A stretch of 64,000 nucleotides of DNA from Ceratobasidium sp. AG-K (taxonomy: Eukaryota > Basidiomycota > Agaricomycetes > Cantharellales > Ceratobasidiaceae): assembly GCA_037039685.1 (NCBI GenBank), contig JAWNGF010000003.1, positions 2,046,001 to 2,110,000 on the forward strand, read 5' to 3'. Numbering within the stretch: position 1 is the first letter of the stretch; every line of letters starts with the position of its first letter. The notes below the pieces were generated by a model. It was given only the letters and a program-made list of their open reading frames with translations, had not been told where the DNA came from and ran no database searches. A program made the position numbers and the translations under genes. Of the stretch, positions 29,432-40,685 are shown piece after piece.

Positions 29432-31569
29432 CTAGTTTTTCGACTCTGAGGCGGTTGAGACTACCTCTTCAATGATAGCAGAGACTTCTGCCGCTTTTCC
29501 TTTGATTGGTTGTTTCCCTTTGTTGACATAAGCCCATCCTGTGTGGCAATCCTTCATCATGTGATTAGGTTTGCCACATTTGATGCACAGGTTCCCCTTC
29601 TTGCGGTGTTCTTTCTCTTCATTAGGTACTTGGATGGTAGTAGTATTTCCGCTGGTGTTTGGGCCTTGAGGTTTCCTTTGATCCCTCTGTTTTCCCTTGT
29701 CTGATTTTGTTGGATTTAGTCGCTTGGCCTGGAGTGCAAGCTGCATCCAATCATGCAAGGTCCTTGCATTGTCGCGGTTGTAGTCCCAAATTTCTTCCCT
29801 TATGAGTTCTTGTTTGATGGTGTGTTGCAGGCCATGTCGGAAGCATGCAATGAGGCCATCTTTGTTCCATTCTATGTCTTGCTGTAGAAGGCAGAAGTCC
29901 GTGATGTATTCCAACATGCTCTTGTTTTGGTAAAGCTTCTGTAGTTTGGTTTTGGCATCCAGTCATTTAGCCGGGTCCGTCCATTGTTCAATAAATGCTG
30001 TCTGTAGTTCATCCCAGCTGGTGAGCCAAAGATGGGGACGTCAATTGTTATAGGCATTTAGGGCAGGTTGTGCCCAATTCGCTGGTTGTCCTTCCTTCAT
30101 ATTGATCAAGAAGGCGGCAATTTTGCTAAGATTGGTGTCATAGTAGTTTTCATTGATGCGGAAGTAGGCCTTCATTTGCAAGAGAAAAGTTTCAGCAGCC
30201 GTTCCTCTTGTTCCATCAAAGGGTTTTGGCATTTTCTGTTTAGATGATGGTCCACCTCCATTTCCTGCCTGAGTCTGGATGATGATTGTTTGGTCCCTTT
30301 GCTGCACTTGGTGTCCTGATTGATTTTCCACATGGAAAGATGGAGGGGATGGGACAATGATGGACTGGGCATTCTTCTTGGTCCACCCTGTCCATGACCC
30401 GAGGGCAATGATGGAGGAAGCAGAGGGTTGGGAGGAGGTAGTGTTCTCCTACTTTCCTGCTTGTCTCTATTGTCCATTTGCTGCTCGCCAATATTTTGGA
30501 CGTCAAGCGCAATTTGGTCTATGGTTGTTTCTGCCCTTCCAATGTGTGTAGCCATGGCGAGTAGTGCTAGTTGTTGGGCTTCCATAGTGGTTTGGTATTC
30601 CCTTTGCAGAGCTTGGATGGTTGCCTCCATTGTTTCTAGTTGGGTATTTTGTCTGTTGATAGACAGATTGATACCTGCTTGATGACGACCAGTTGTTTGG
30701 TCAATTTGTTCCATAGTGTTTGTTGCTGTGTCCATTTGGTTCTGGACTTGCTGCATTAGATTTTCTACAATACCAATCCTTTCTAAGAAGGTATTGACTG
30801 TATCTTTGGTTCTTCGCCCAATACATTCAAGTATCTGTAAAAAGTTAGTTGTGTCAGCAATTTGAGTGTCCCACCTTCTTTCCAGGGTCTCAATTCTTGC
30901 TGCCATGATTGCGTTGTTTTCCATGTATTCTCCCTGTATTCTGTTGTAGATGGCCTGGAAGACTTCCACTTCTCTGCCTTCTGTGTTGACAATTTGCTGG
31001 TTCCTTTGGATAGTCCTATCAATTGATGTTGTATCAATTGACCCACTTGCGCTGGTGTGTGATACTGATCTAGATGGTACTGAAGAAGTGTTGTCTCCCT
31101 TTACATAGTCAAGTCTTGGCATAGGGTTTTCCATATTGCCGCTATTGGATTCATGATTGATTGCTGAGAAAGTAAGTGGTGACCTTTGTATGGTTATCCT
31201 GGGATGTGAAGGACCTGGTGTGGCATTTCTCGGTTGGTCACTGACAATCTGTATCTTTTGTTCAGCCTGTGGTGATTCAAGGATTGGGATGGTTATTGTT
31301 ATTGAGGCTGGTGGCTCAGTTCCCGTTGTGTTGGGTATTGTTATTGTTCCCAGTGTAGTATCTTCTACTTTGGCCAAGTTTTCCCCAATGTTTCCCAAGC
31401 CTCCTGGGACAGTTCCTGCGCTAGGTGGTCTAGACCGTTGCTGTGGTCTCAATGATTCCATAAATTTGGGTGGAGGTCTAGCCCTTTGTGCTGGGTTCAT
31501 TTGTACCTCCTGTATCTGTGAGTGTAGCTGTTCCATTTCCGCTCTTGAGGAGGGTCTTGGAGGGTCCAT
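29432..31569 (-). pseudogene. gag: T2 gag, frameshifted and with stops
   Basis: The first ATG is at 31569. A Pro/Ser/Thr-rich N-terminus and a long coiled-coil-like region (about 31000-30500) stay open to about 30380. There the coding frame changes to one carrying the capsid-like part (KPFDGTRGTAAETFLLQMKAYF). TGA codons near 30041 and 29964 interrupt it. The C-terminal part (29917-29432) has a CCHC knuckle (CIKCGKPNHMMKDC) and ends SESKN. The stop TAG directly follows the bases GAAAAAC (29435-29441), a possible -1 slip site, and pol is in the -1 frame. Confidence 0.82.
29435..29441 (-). promoter_or_regulatory. Possible -1 frameshift site of T2
   Basis: G AAA AAC lies in the gag frame with the TAG stop immediately after. 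It differs from the canonical A AAA AAC at one base. A backward slip enters the pol frame (L-D-R-C...), so the layout matches the family-1 elements. Confidence 0.45.
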
Positions 31570-31614
31570 AGTAGTCACGTGACTATATCATGTTTTCTTG
31601 TGGCTTGCAGTTGA

Positions 31615-31626
31615 AGCTTGCTTTGC
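31615..31626 (-). other. T2 primer-binding site (self-priming, covaried)
   Basis: On the minus strand GCAAAGCAAGCT begins two bases after the 5' LTR and is the exact complement of AGCTTGCTTTGC at 31851-31862 within that LTR. Two positions differ from the family-1 pair and both partners changed together. TATA lies near 31889-31895, about 30 bp upstream of the primer sequence. Confidence 0.72.
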
Positions 31627-31628
31627 AA

Positions 31629-32180
31629 TGTTGCAACCCTCTATGCCAGTTGACCGACGACAGTGACTGTTCTTGCCTTAGTCATAGAGACTGGCCTCAA
31701 TATGCCTTATAGGCTCCTTAGACCGTTTGCTAAGTTGCTAGTGCAACCTTAGCATTGATACTGATGATGGCCAAAGGCCCACTTAGATGAGAGACAAAGG
31801 CTGTAAGGCCTTTGGGACTTAGAGTGCACTCTGAGGGGAGAGATGACAAGGCAAAGCAAGCTGGGGTGAGTCCATGCTTGCAAGCCAGTATATAGAGCAT
31901 GAGGCAAAAATGCCTCAAAGTGGTACAATACATAAACTGGCCAATCAGGTGCCAGTATCAGTCAGCAATCTCAAAGTACTTCTGGAAGAACATTCCAGAA
32001 GCACAATCCTTCCAAGGGAAAGATCCAGAAGACAGCAAGGCCATATGGGCCAAGGTGACACATCATCCATACACTGCACTAAATGCGGGAGAGGGCCATA
32101 CATTGTACATTGGGTGCTTAGGGCGCCAGAGTCCAAGCCACACAGCCAGAGTCCAAGGATGTTGTACCTGGGTCACGACA
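31629..32180 (-). repeat. T2 5' LTR
   Basis: 552 bp, pairing with 3785-4337. Open frames that read through it on the plus strand are chance frames repeated in both LTRs. The flank at 32181 (GTTTG) does not match the one left of 3785 (ATCAC). Confidence 0.9.
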
Positions 32181-33420
32181 GTTTGTATCCAACACCAACC
32201 GCCTTAACTGGGGACATGCGTCCTCCACCAGGGTGTGAGTAATATCTGTACAGTGGAAAACAAGTATTTTGTAATGAGGATTATCTGTTGTCTTAGACTT
32301 GAGCGCCCAAATCGCCCACAACTTGCACTTGGGAGCCATTCCATTGAGCCAGAGCCACCCCAACCCACAACTGCTGCAAAACATACCAGCAACACAACCT
32401 GTACAATATGCACCAACAACCGCCCCTATACAATATGGGCCACCAATGGTGCCCAGGCACTACACGCAAGCAATGCAGCCCACACAAGCCATTGACCCGC
32501 TCCAGCAACCTAGGGCACTCCTCAATACGTTACTCTCACAGTTATCTGTGGCTGCTGCAAGTGGACAATTTCCTCCGGCTCTCACGGCAACTGCCCAATT
32601 GGTGCTCCCAGCTCAGCTCATTGAGAGTGTCACTTCTCCTCCACTGCAGACTTTATATACAACTGGTCCATCCACAGCCGCTGCCTCACAGGCTCCTCCA
32701 ACTCCATCTTGTACTCCGTATGCTAACCCTTGGCCTTGACCACCCACTGCAAATCCATTCATTGCCCCAGAAGCTCAAGCGGTCCCCACCCCAGCTCCAA
32801 GTCACAGTTCCGGCACAGGTCCCATCCCATGGGCTCTCCGTTCTGGTGCAAATTTGGCCACAGCAATGACATTCCCTGCACAATCTAGTATTGTGAATCC
32901 TGGACGATTCAAAACACCTACTGGGCAGGTCAAGCATGCTCGTTCACCAAGCCTTGCGGCTTTGTTTGGTTGCAATCTGAAACCCTCTCCAGTCCTCCCT
33001 GCCTTCACTTCCGCACCTCTTTCTGGCCGTCATGCCAATAGTCCAATCAACTTGTGCTCAGATCCAGATGACGACAACAAAGGTGAAATAAAATTTGATA
33101 GCAAGCACCCTCTGATTGATGCCAAGGGAGAGGAGGACCTTGATGATGCCATGATGGATGACAAGCTCAAGGATGGTGGCAATGATAGTTCCAGCTTGCC
33201 CGATGGAGACGTTAATTTCTTAAACGCATTGTGCCACAACAAACCATTCATTAGTGAGGAGAGGCGCAACACTCTTTTAGTGAAGGGGCGGGTCTCAATG
33301 CCCTGGGGGCAGTGGGAGCAAGGGCTGGTGATCCCCCATTTTTTTGACAAAGATGAGGAAAGCGTCCGTTGGAAAAGGATGCTCACTATGCCAAATTTGA
33401 AGAAGCCGGCATCAATATGG
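32181..33420 (+). pseudogene. Harbinger second gene, 5' exons (function unknown)
   Basis: This is the upstream part of the plus-strand gene. A short exon (32181-32234, 5' end lost at T2) ends at a good GTGAGT donor. The intron 32235-32296 (62 nt) ends TTAG. The next exon runs 32297-33420 in one frame with a single TGA at 32737-32739 (probably from CGA). It begins with Pro/Gln-rich low-complexity sequence, then an acidic stretch (DPDDDNKGE, EEDLDDAMMDDK), then FDKDEESVRWKRML. The exon ends in phase 0 at a GTAGAG donor (33421), followed by a CTAAC branch site at 33458. The acceptor is beyond T5, at 55200-55202. Many PIF/Harbinger elements carry a Myb/SANT partner gene, but I see no clear Myb repeat here. 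Confidence 0.6.
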
Positions 33421-33487
33421 GTAGAGGTTGGTGAAAAAGTAGATTCGATAGATGTTGTAACTAACCAAACAATTATCCCAGCTTCAA

Positions 33488-33965
33488 TGTCATGAGCCAT
33501 GCTCTCGCCATTGGACTTGCCTACGTCTCATCCTCTCTCGTTGCTTGTATTTGTGTTTGTGTTTGTTCTTTGTTTGTCTCTCCCCTTGTTTTTCCTGCCG
33601 CGTTGCCACCTTCTTGTGGTTATGTGTTACACTGTGTAATGCGGCTGTGCTTTGTACGAGTCATGTCTGTTCATACAGCATGACTCACATGGACACTCCT
33701 GACTGGTAGACTTGCTTGACTCATGTGGCTGCGCCTTGTATGACTTGGCCACTTTGTGAATATATATGGAGGACCAACAAGCCTGGTAACCCCAGCTTGT
33801 TTTGTCTTGTCAAACATCCCCTTTGAGTGACACTTTGAACCACCCCTACCCTCAAGAGCCTACAGACACTTAAGTGTGTTGCGGTTCAAGAGGTCACTTA
33901 GGTCTTAGTGCCGTCCACTCTCCATCGCGGCTTGTCTCATAGCCACTAAGAAGAAGCTTACAACA
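33488..33965 (+). repeat. T5 5' LTR
   Basis: 478 bp, pairing with 54717-55194. TATA region near 33763-33769, self-primer AGCTTGTTTTGT about 33796-33807, and PBS ACAAAACAAGCT two bases after the LTR. Confidence 0.93.
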
Positions 33966-33994
33966 TTACAAAACAAGCTTAACAACATACAAAC

Positions 33995-35943
33995 ATGTCT
34001 ATTCAAGAAGACAGAGGATCACGTCCCTCATCCACTATATCAACAAGAAGAGGACCCAGTCAAGCTGCAAGGCCCACAGGATCACTAAACGAACAAGATA
34101 TTGCACAAGCTCAAGCGGGAGGACCTACCCAATCACGTCCTCAAAGTCAAACATCAATGCTGGGAGCTTTCGGCATTGCCAACATGACAACGGTACAAGA
34201 AGAAGAACCCACTATCACAAATAGAGAACCAGGAGATCTTACAAATGACCCCACTCCAGCTGTAATTTGTATTTCGACCGGAAGTCCAGGGCCATCGCGT
34301 CCCTTGTGGCCACTAGGGCCTAGGAGACAATTCTTTTCTCCCCAACCTGAAGCTCATGGGGGCGTGTCGCTCGCTCCCATTAGACCTCCCCCTACACCAC
34401 ACATTCCCCATGTTCCTACAGTTCCTCAAATTGGAGGAACCATCACCAACGCAGGACCAATTCCAATGGCTTCCCAGCCAGTCACGCCAGTGACTCCAGC
34501 ACCACCATATGTTCCACAGGGATACTCCAAACAATCGGCCCCGGTACAACAAAACCCTGGTGATCCAGGAAGCTCAAGTTCAAGTTCCAGCTCCAGCTCC
34601 AGCAGGAGGACCGTAATCAGTAATCTAGACGATCTGGACAATCTTCTAGAAGGAAGACACAACGCTATCCTTAGGGTCATAGACGGGATGAGAGTCACTG
34701 TTGATCGAAGACTTGGCGGCCTAGAACAAGCCACACAAGTTCTGGCAAACAACCAGCAAATCTTTAACGACTCCATCAACACCCTACAAGGCACCTTGAC
34801 GGACATTCTGAACGTGACTAGAAATAGCAAACATAATTCTTTTCTAATTGGTCAAGACGTAACCCGCCTTCAAAATGAGGTTACCAACACTCAAGGACTC
34901 GTGAACAATGTGCGCGAAGAACTCAACACTACCAGACAAGGGCAACTCGAATGGAACAAGGCAGTAACACAAGGACTAGAAACCTTACGACAGGAAGGAA
35001 CTTCCTTCACTGCCAAAATCACTGAAGTTCAGGAAACCATCAACAACATGCGAGAAGAAATGGACGAAGCATCCCTGCACAGGATCCCGTCTAGACGATC
35101 AAATTCTCCACCACACCCAGACGCGGAATCTACCAGGATCGACGAATTAGAACTGAGAATCCAATGACTGATCGAGAACCCAAACGTCGGTAATGGACCG
35201 CATCGTCCCAAGGTCACTCGTCCAGAAGCCTTCGACGGAAAGAAAGGAGAAGGCGCTGAAATGTTCATTACGCAAATGGAGAGCTACTTTGTATGTCTAG
35301 GCGATCAATACACTTCCGACGAAGAAAGGATCCGCGAAGCCCTAGCAAACTTCAAATCCAAGAACAAAGCCGCCACCCATTGGGCACAAGTACTCTTACG
35401 ATCGCTTAACCAAGGAGGAAATAACCAAAATCTTGCCTCATGGGAGAGTTTCAAAGCACACTTCATGGAACAGTTCAGTGACCCTAACAACAAAGCTAAA
35501 GCCGAATCGGACATCCGAAAATGCAAACAGACCAACTCGGTAGCAAACTATGCTTTGGAATTCCGATACCTTCTGGTAGACGTAAACTGGGGACAGGAAG
35601 CTCTGATCAACCAATTCAAGGAAGGGTTGAAGCCTGAAGTCAAAACCGAACTGGCTCGTTTTGAACTGACCCTGATCAACAAAGACGGGACAGAGCAAGA
35701 ACTATCCCTTGATCGATGGATATCAATTGCAATCTCTATTGATCAGAAACTACAAGCAATCAAGAACACAACCGGGAAGAAGACAGTAACAGCATCCTCT
35801 AGCTCTACAAAGAGACTTCCAGACAAAGTTTACAAGGCTAGGATTTCCTCGAAACACTGCCTGAAATGCGGATCAGACAAACACATGCTTGCCAAATGCC
35901 CGGAGAAGGAATGGAAAAAGGAGGAACCTAACCTCAAAGGAAG
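33995..35943 (+). pseudogene. gag: T5 gag, main part, one TGA
   Basis: Collinear with T1 Gag, with a serine tract, coiled-coil region, capsid-like domain and zinc knuckle CLKCGSDKHMLAKC. A TGA at 35165-35167 (RIQ-stop-LIEN) stands where T1 has CGA. The frame is then open to the T6 insertion at 35943, and the last codons lie at 50396-50455. Confidence 0.88.
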
Positions 35944-36398
35944 TGTCGTAAGCTTCTTCTTGGTGGCTATGAGACAAGCTGCGAGGGAGAGTGGACGGTA
36001 CTAAGACCTAAGTGACCTCTTGAACCGCAACACACTTAAGTGTCTGTAGGCTCTTGAGGGTAGGGGTGGTTCAAAGTGTCACTCGATTGGGATGTTTTGA
36101 CGAGACAAAACAAGCTGGGGTTACCAGGCTTGTTGGTCCTCTATATATATTCCAGAAGTGGCCGAGTCATACAAGGCGCAGCCACATGAGTCATACAGTC
36201 TACCAGTCAGGAGTGTCCATGTGAGTCATGCTGTATGAACAGACATGACTCGTACAAAGCACAGCCGCGTTACACAATGTAACAGGATAACCACAAGAAG
36301 GTGGCAACGCGGCAAACGGAAACGGAACACAACACAAAAGAAAGGAACAGGCAGGCGAGACAATAGTTGAGTCCGATGGAGTGAGCTGGCTCACGACA
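35944..36398 (-). repeat. T6 3' LTR
   Basis: 455 bp, pairing with 49941-50395 with about six differences, chiefly at CpG. The purine tract is at 36399-36410. Confidence 0.93.
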
Positions 36399-36439
36399 TT
36401 ACTCCCCCCTATGAGTCCATTTGGGGGACCCGAATGGAC

Positions 36440-37204
36440 TTACTGTACTGCGCAGTCCTTCCCTTTCCTCAGCATAAATTCCTCCAGCCCTTCATCTTCC
36501 TCCAAGGTCAGGTCAATGGGATTGAACACGGTGTTCCCCGGTTCGTCCGAGAACTTCTCCCACTCTTCCCATGTCTCCTCCCTTGTCCAGTCGGCCTTGG
36601 ACCAGTCCAAAACCCTTTCCTGAGCCTCCACGAACTCCTTGTCCCACTGTCGCACATCGGGCTCTGCCTCCTTCCATGCCGACACGTCAGCCTCCTCCTT
36701 CTTCCACCAGTAGGGTTCCCAGTCGATCTTCTCCTTCTGGTATCGGCCCCTCTCCATCCTCCAGTCGCTCAGGTCCTTTTCGTAGTTGGCGTCCCAGGCA
36801 TTGTTCCATCTAGGTCGGAGCGTTGGCTGCCTTCCGTTGTAACCTGGTACCCACTCGCTTGAGTACGCTCCTTCTTGGCCCCATTCAACCACCCCGAGCA
36901 TGTGGGTGGAGAGGAGAACGACCTCCGAGACCTGGAATGCGGCACACCCCCGGCAGACAAATATGTCCTTCCGAAGGAGCTGCATGCGTGTTGGCCATTT
37001 TTTTCCGACCCACTGGAATTCCCCCAGGTCTGAGTGGAGGATGTCGTCCGAGGCCCTGAAGTGCATTCTTCCCGAGCCTTGTTGCAACCTCTTGAAGACG
37101 TAGAGGGCGGCCCCGGAGTCAAGGATCCTTGCCGTGGCAAAGGCGGGTCCTTCGAGGACGCGGGTGAGGTTGTTGGCAATGGTGGAGCGGGTGACAGCAG
37201 GCAT
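36440..37204 (-). CDS. T6 ORF3: tryptophan-rich protein
   Basis: 254 residues from the ATG at 37204, open throughout. Compared with T1 it has conservative changes (SDWRMERGRYQKEKIDWEP, WWKKEE) and keeps nearly all Trp. The element's pol is already interrupted, yet this frame is intact. The pyrimidine-rich AAATCTTTTTTG motif lies before the ATG. Confidence 0.77.
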   Translation of the reverse strand: MPAVTRSTIANNLTRVLEGPAFATARILDSGAALYVFKRLQQGSGRMHFRASDDILHSDLGEFQWVGKKWPTRMQLLRKDIFVCRGCAAFQVSEVVLLSTHMLGVVEWGQEGAYSSEWVPGYNGRQPTLRPRWNNAWDANYEKDLSDWRMERGRYQKEKIDWEPYWWKKEEADVSAWKEAEPDVRQWDKEFVEAQERVLDWSKADWTREETWEEWEKFSDEPGNTVFNPIDLTLEEDEGLEEFMLRKGKDCAVQ

Positions 37205-40200
37205 TGTGGAGGACAAAAAAGATTTAGAGCGTAGAGTTGGGGGTGTTTCTTGGAATAGTAGCAAGTTTTGCAAGTGACACTACTCGTTTCGCCCCTTCTG
37301 CCTTTTATCTTCCCCGGAGCATAGTTAGATGGCGTGGGAGCTTTGGGGTGTCGGCGTAGAAGGTCCTTGATGATCTTTGAAAGGTGACCAAAATCTTCCG
37401 CCCTTTGTTCTGTGTCTTCTTCACTTCCATACCCCTTCCATCTGACCCTGTAGAAAATCCCGTCCTTTGTTTCCTTCCAGTCCACAATCTTCTCTACTTC
37501 ATATTCTTCTTCTCCTTCTTCTGTTATGATCGGCGGTGGTCGGGGTTGGTTTCAGCTGAATTCTGTGTCTTCCTTGTAAGGGCTGAGCAGATCAATGTGA
37601 AAAACAGGGTGCACCCTCATTGTTGCCGGCACATTGAGCTCATAAGCGTGTGACCCTATTTTTCGTTTTACAACAAATGGCCCGTGCTTTTTGTTATCCA
37701 GTTTCTTTGATGGCCTTTTTGTTTGTATGTTTTTTCCTAGCAGCCATACTAGATCTCCTTCTTGGTACTCGTTTCTTGGCTCTTCTTTTGGGAGCTTTTG
37801 GGTTTCCATTGATGCGATTGCTTCGTCGTGGATTTTACGCCATTTTCCTGTGATGTTGTTTGCTTCTGGAACCGCAGTTTCTTCTGCTGAGATGTTCCAC
37901 AGTGGTTCCCTCCCGTAGATAATTTCGAAAGGGGAACTTCCTGTTACGCGGTGTTTTTGTAGATTATAGCTGAATTCCGCAATCGGTAATAAGTCCGCCC
38001 AATCATCCTGTTGGTAGTTGACGAACAATCGTAGCCAGCCTTCCATCCATTGATTGATTCTCTCCGTTATTCCATCTGTTTGAGGGTGGTAGGCAGTACT
38101 AAAACCTGGGCTAGTTCCAATTTTCTCATAAATGGCCTTCATAAGTTTGGAATTGAAAGTAGTCCCTTGGTCTGAGATCGTGCTCTTTGGAAAACCGTGC
38201 AGTTTCCAAACATTTGTGACAAAAAGATTTGCAAGGTCGCTTGCTGTGTGAGATTCTTTGCAGGGTATGAAGTGTGCCATTCTTGAGAATCGGTCCACCA
38301 CTACTAAGATGCTATCCCATCCCCTGGATTTTGGTAATTTCACCACGAAGTCGAACGCTATGTCTTCCCAGGGTCCTTTTGGAATTTCCAAAGGCTTGAT
38401 CGGAACTATCGATTTTGATCCCTTTGTCCGTTGGCAAATTTCGCAAGATTCCACGTATCTATTTACGCTTTGCTTCATTCCCGGCCAGAAGTATCTTCTT
38501 GATATTAGTTCCAGCGTTCTAGCTTGTCCTTGATGTCCCGCGAATTTTGAGTCGTGGTGAACTCGCATGATGGCCAGCCTGGCTTCTTTATCTTCTGGCA
38601 CGTAAATCCTTCCTTTGAACCATAAAAGTTCCTGTTTGAAATCGTAATCCTTAGCACTGTGTTGTAGGTTTTTTGGTAACGTTTCCCTCGATTTGCAGAT
38701 TTGTTTGATTTGTGCCAACCCTTCGTCTGTTTCCTGTGCCTCCCTGATAGTCTCTATGATGTCCATGTCTACTTGTCCCACAAACCCCTTGAACTTTTCG
38801 ACAGATATCATAACCTGTTCAGGCGTGGGGGTATCTTCATGGTCTGATCGCCTAGACAATAGGTCCGGTTTAGATGACAGAATTCCAGGGCGGTATATGA
38901 TGTCAAAGTTATAGGAAGCAAGCAATTGGTGCCATCTTGCGTGTCGACGGTTGAAAGTTCTCGCTTCCTTCCAGAACTGTAGGTTCCTATGATTGGTGTA
39001 GATGGTGATAGGGTCTTTTGTTCCTTCGAGGTATAGCCTCCAATGTGTTAAGGATTCTATAATTGCCATAAGTTCCTTATCGTGAACGTCGTAGTTGAGC
39101 TGAGCCTCGTTGAAAGATTTTGAAAGAAAAGCAATAGGGTGTAGGTAGCCATCCTCTTGCCTTTGCGACAGGATTGCTCCCATTGCTACTCCACTGGCGT
39201 CTGTTTCCAAGAAGAAAGGTTTGTCAGGGTTCGGATGGCGTAGAGTGGGTTCCTTGCTGATTTCCGTTTTTAGGGCTTCAAATGCTTCCTGCTGATCGTT
39301 TCCCCATTCCCACTTGTTCTCCTTTCTTGTTAAGGTTGTCAGGGGTTTTGCTAATCGGCTGAAATTCGGTACGAATCTTCGGTAGAAATTTGCGAATCCT
39401 AGGAATGCTTGGACCTGCTTGACTGTTTTTGGTTCCTTCCACTCCTTTATTGCTTTGACCTTTTCTTCCTCCATAGAGATGCCCGAATCGCTGATTCCAA
39501 GTCCAGTATATGTTAATTTGGTGACAAAGAATTCGCATTTTGGCAGCTTTGCAAAAAGATTTTCCTCCAGTAAGATTTTTAGTACTCTTCTGACATCCAC
39601 AGTATGTTGGCTTCTGTCCTTAGAGAACACTAGGATGTCATCAATGTAAACTATGACACATACGTCGATAAGATCATGAAAGATGTGATTCATATATCTC
39701 TGGAAGATGGCGGGCGCGTTTTTTAGTCCAAAAGGCATGACGACGTATTCAAAGAGTCCTTCTTTTGTTCTGAAAGCTGTATTCCATTCGTCGCCTTCTC
39801 TAATTCTGATATTGTTGAAACCCATGCGTAGATCAATCTTGGAGAAAATTTTCGCGTCTTTGATTTTATCCAGGAGGTCTTCCATTAGGGGCATTGGGAA
39901 TCTGTCGTCCTTTGTAATGGCGTTAACTCCTCTGAGGTCTTGAACGAGCCGTAGCTGGCGAACTGCTCCTGGATTCTTAGGGTCGATTGGTTTTTTAACA
40001 AAGAAACAAGGTGATGCAATCGGTGATTTGCTTGGTCGGATCTTTCCTGCTGCGATTTCTTCATCCAGGTATTCTCTTAGTGCAATTGATTCTGCTGGAG
40101 AGAGTTGGATCGGTCTGGCCGGTCTTGGAAGTTCAGCTCCTTCCTTGAAATTGATGGCGCAGTCGTATGGTCGATGGTCTGGGATTCTCTTGAATTTCTC

Positions 40201-40683
40201 TTCACTGAAGACATCGGCAAATTCCTTGAATTCTTCGGGTAGGTCATCTATTGAGGCCGTTCTTGCTTGGATGGGTTCTGGTCGCCATGATATGTGCTTT
40301 GTTTTCCAATCGATGACCGGGTTTGCTTCTTCTAACCATTCCAGTCCTAGGATAAGTTTAGTTTCCCCAGTAGGCATAGCAAAGAAGATTTGTTTGAAAG
40401 TTCTTCCCTCCACCTCTAGTTCCAGCTTAGCTTTGAAGCGTATTTGGTGAGAGAGTTCCTTCCCCTGGATACCGATTACTTTTCTCGGCGTGGAAAGTTC
40501 CATGAGTGGGATATTGTTGGATCGAGCCCAAGAGATGTCCAAGAAGTTCCTTGATGCTCCAGAGTCGATGAGGGTTGGGATAGGTTCTGTGATTCCGGCA
40601 ACGTTTGCGTAAACAATGGTTGACTCATTTGTTGCTCTAAGGTACATTGTTTCTGTTGCTGGTTCTTTGGTCTCTCCACACAC
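36769..40683 (-). pseudogene. pol: T6 pol with one TGA and lost RNase H Asp
   Basis: 1304-codon frame collinear with T1 and open from 40683 to a TGA at 37552-37554 (TEFS-stop-NQP, where T7 has CGA for Arg). Protease DSGAS, RT YIDD and the integrase DDE residues are present. RNase H reads YTNH instead of YTDH. The stop truncates the product just before the chromodomain, which lies at about 37490-37330 in the same frame. A read-through or trans-supplied product cannot be excluded. Confidence 0.87.
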
Positions 40684-40685
40684 AG

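Larger units (their letters stand above)
3785..32180 (-). mobile_element. T2: old, distinct Ty3-type retrotransposon (minus strand), split by T1 and T3
   Basis: Its 553/552-bp LTRs start TGTCGTGACC and end TTGCAACA when read on the minus strand. Reading from the right: 5' LTR 31629-32180, primer-binding site 31615-31626, gag about 31569-29432, pol 29431-28491 then 14035-12123, a third ORF at 4900-4378, the polypurine tract beside 4338, and 3' LTR 3785-4337. T3 interrupts pol with a clean TGTTT duplication. T1 sits where about 1 kb of T2 (integrase C-terminus to start of ORF3) is missing. The LTRs differ at many CpG-derived sites, so this is the oldest retroelement here. Its outer flanks (ATCAC on the left, GTTTG on the right) do not match, so the locus was rearranged. 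Confidence 0.85.

Noticed and set aside
31874..32242. Plus-strand frame across the T2 LTR into the Harbinger gene
   Set aside because: It is mostly antisense LTR and is repeated at 4067-4363. Only the last few codons belong to the Harbinger exon.
33492..33683. 63-codon hydrophobic frame, repeated at 54721-54912
   Set aside because: It lies wholly in the U3 of both T5 LTRs. The repetition follows from the LTR, and the equivalent is broken in other family LTRs.
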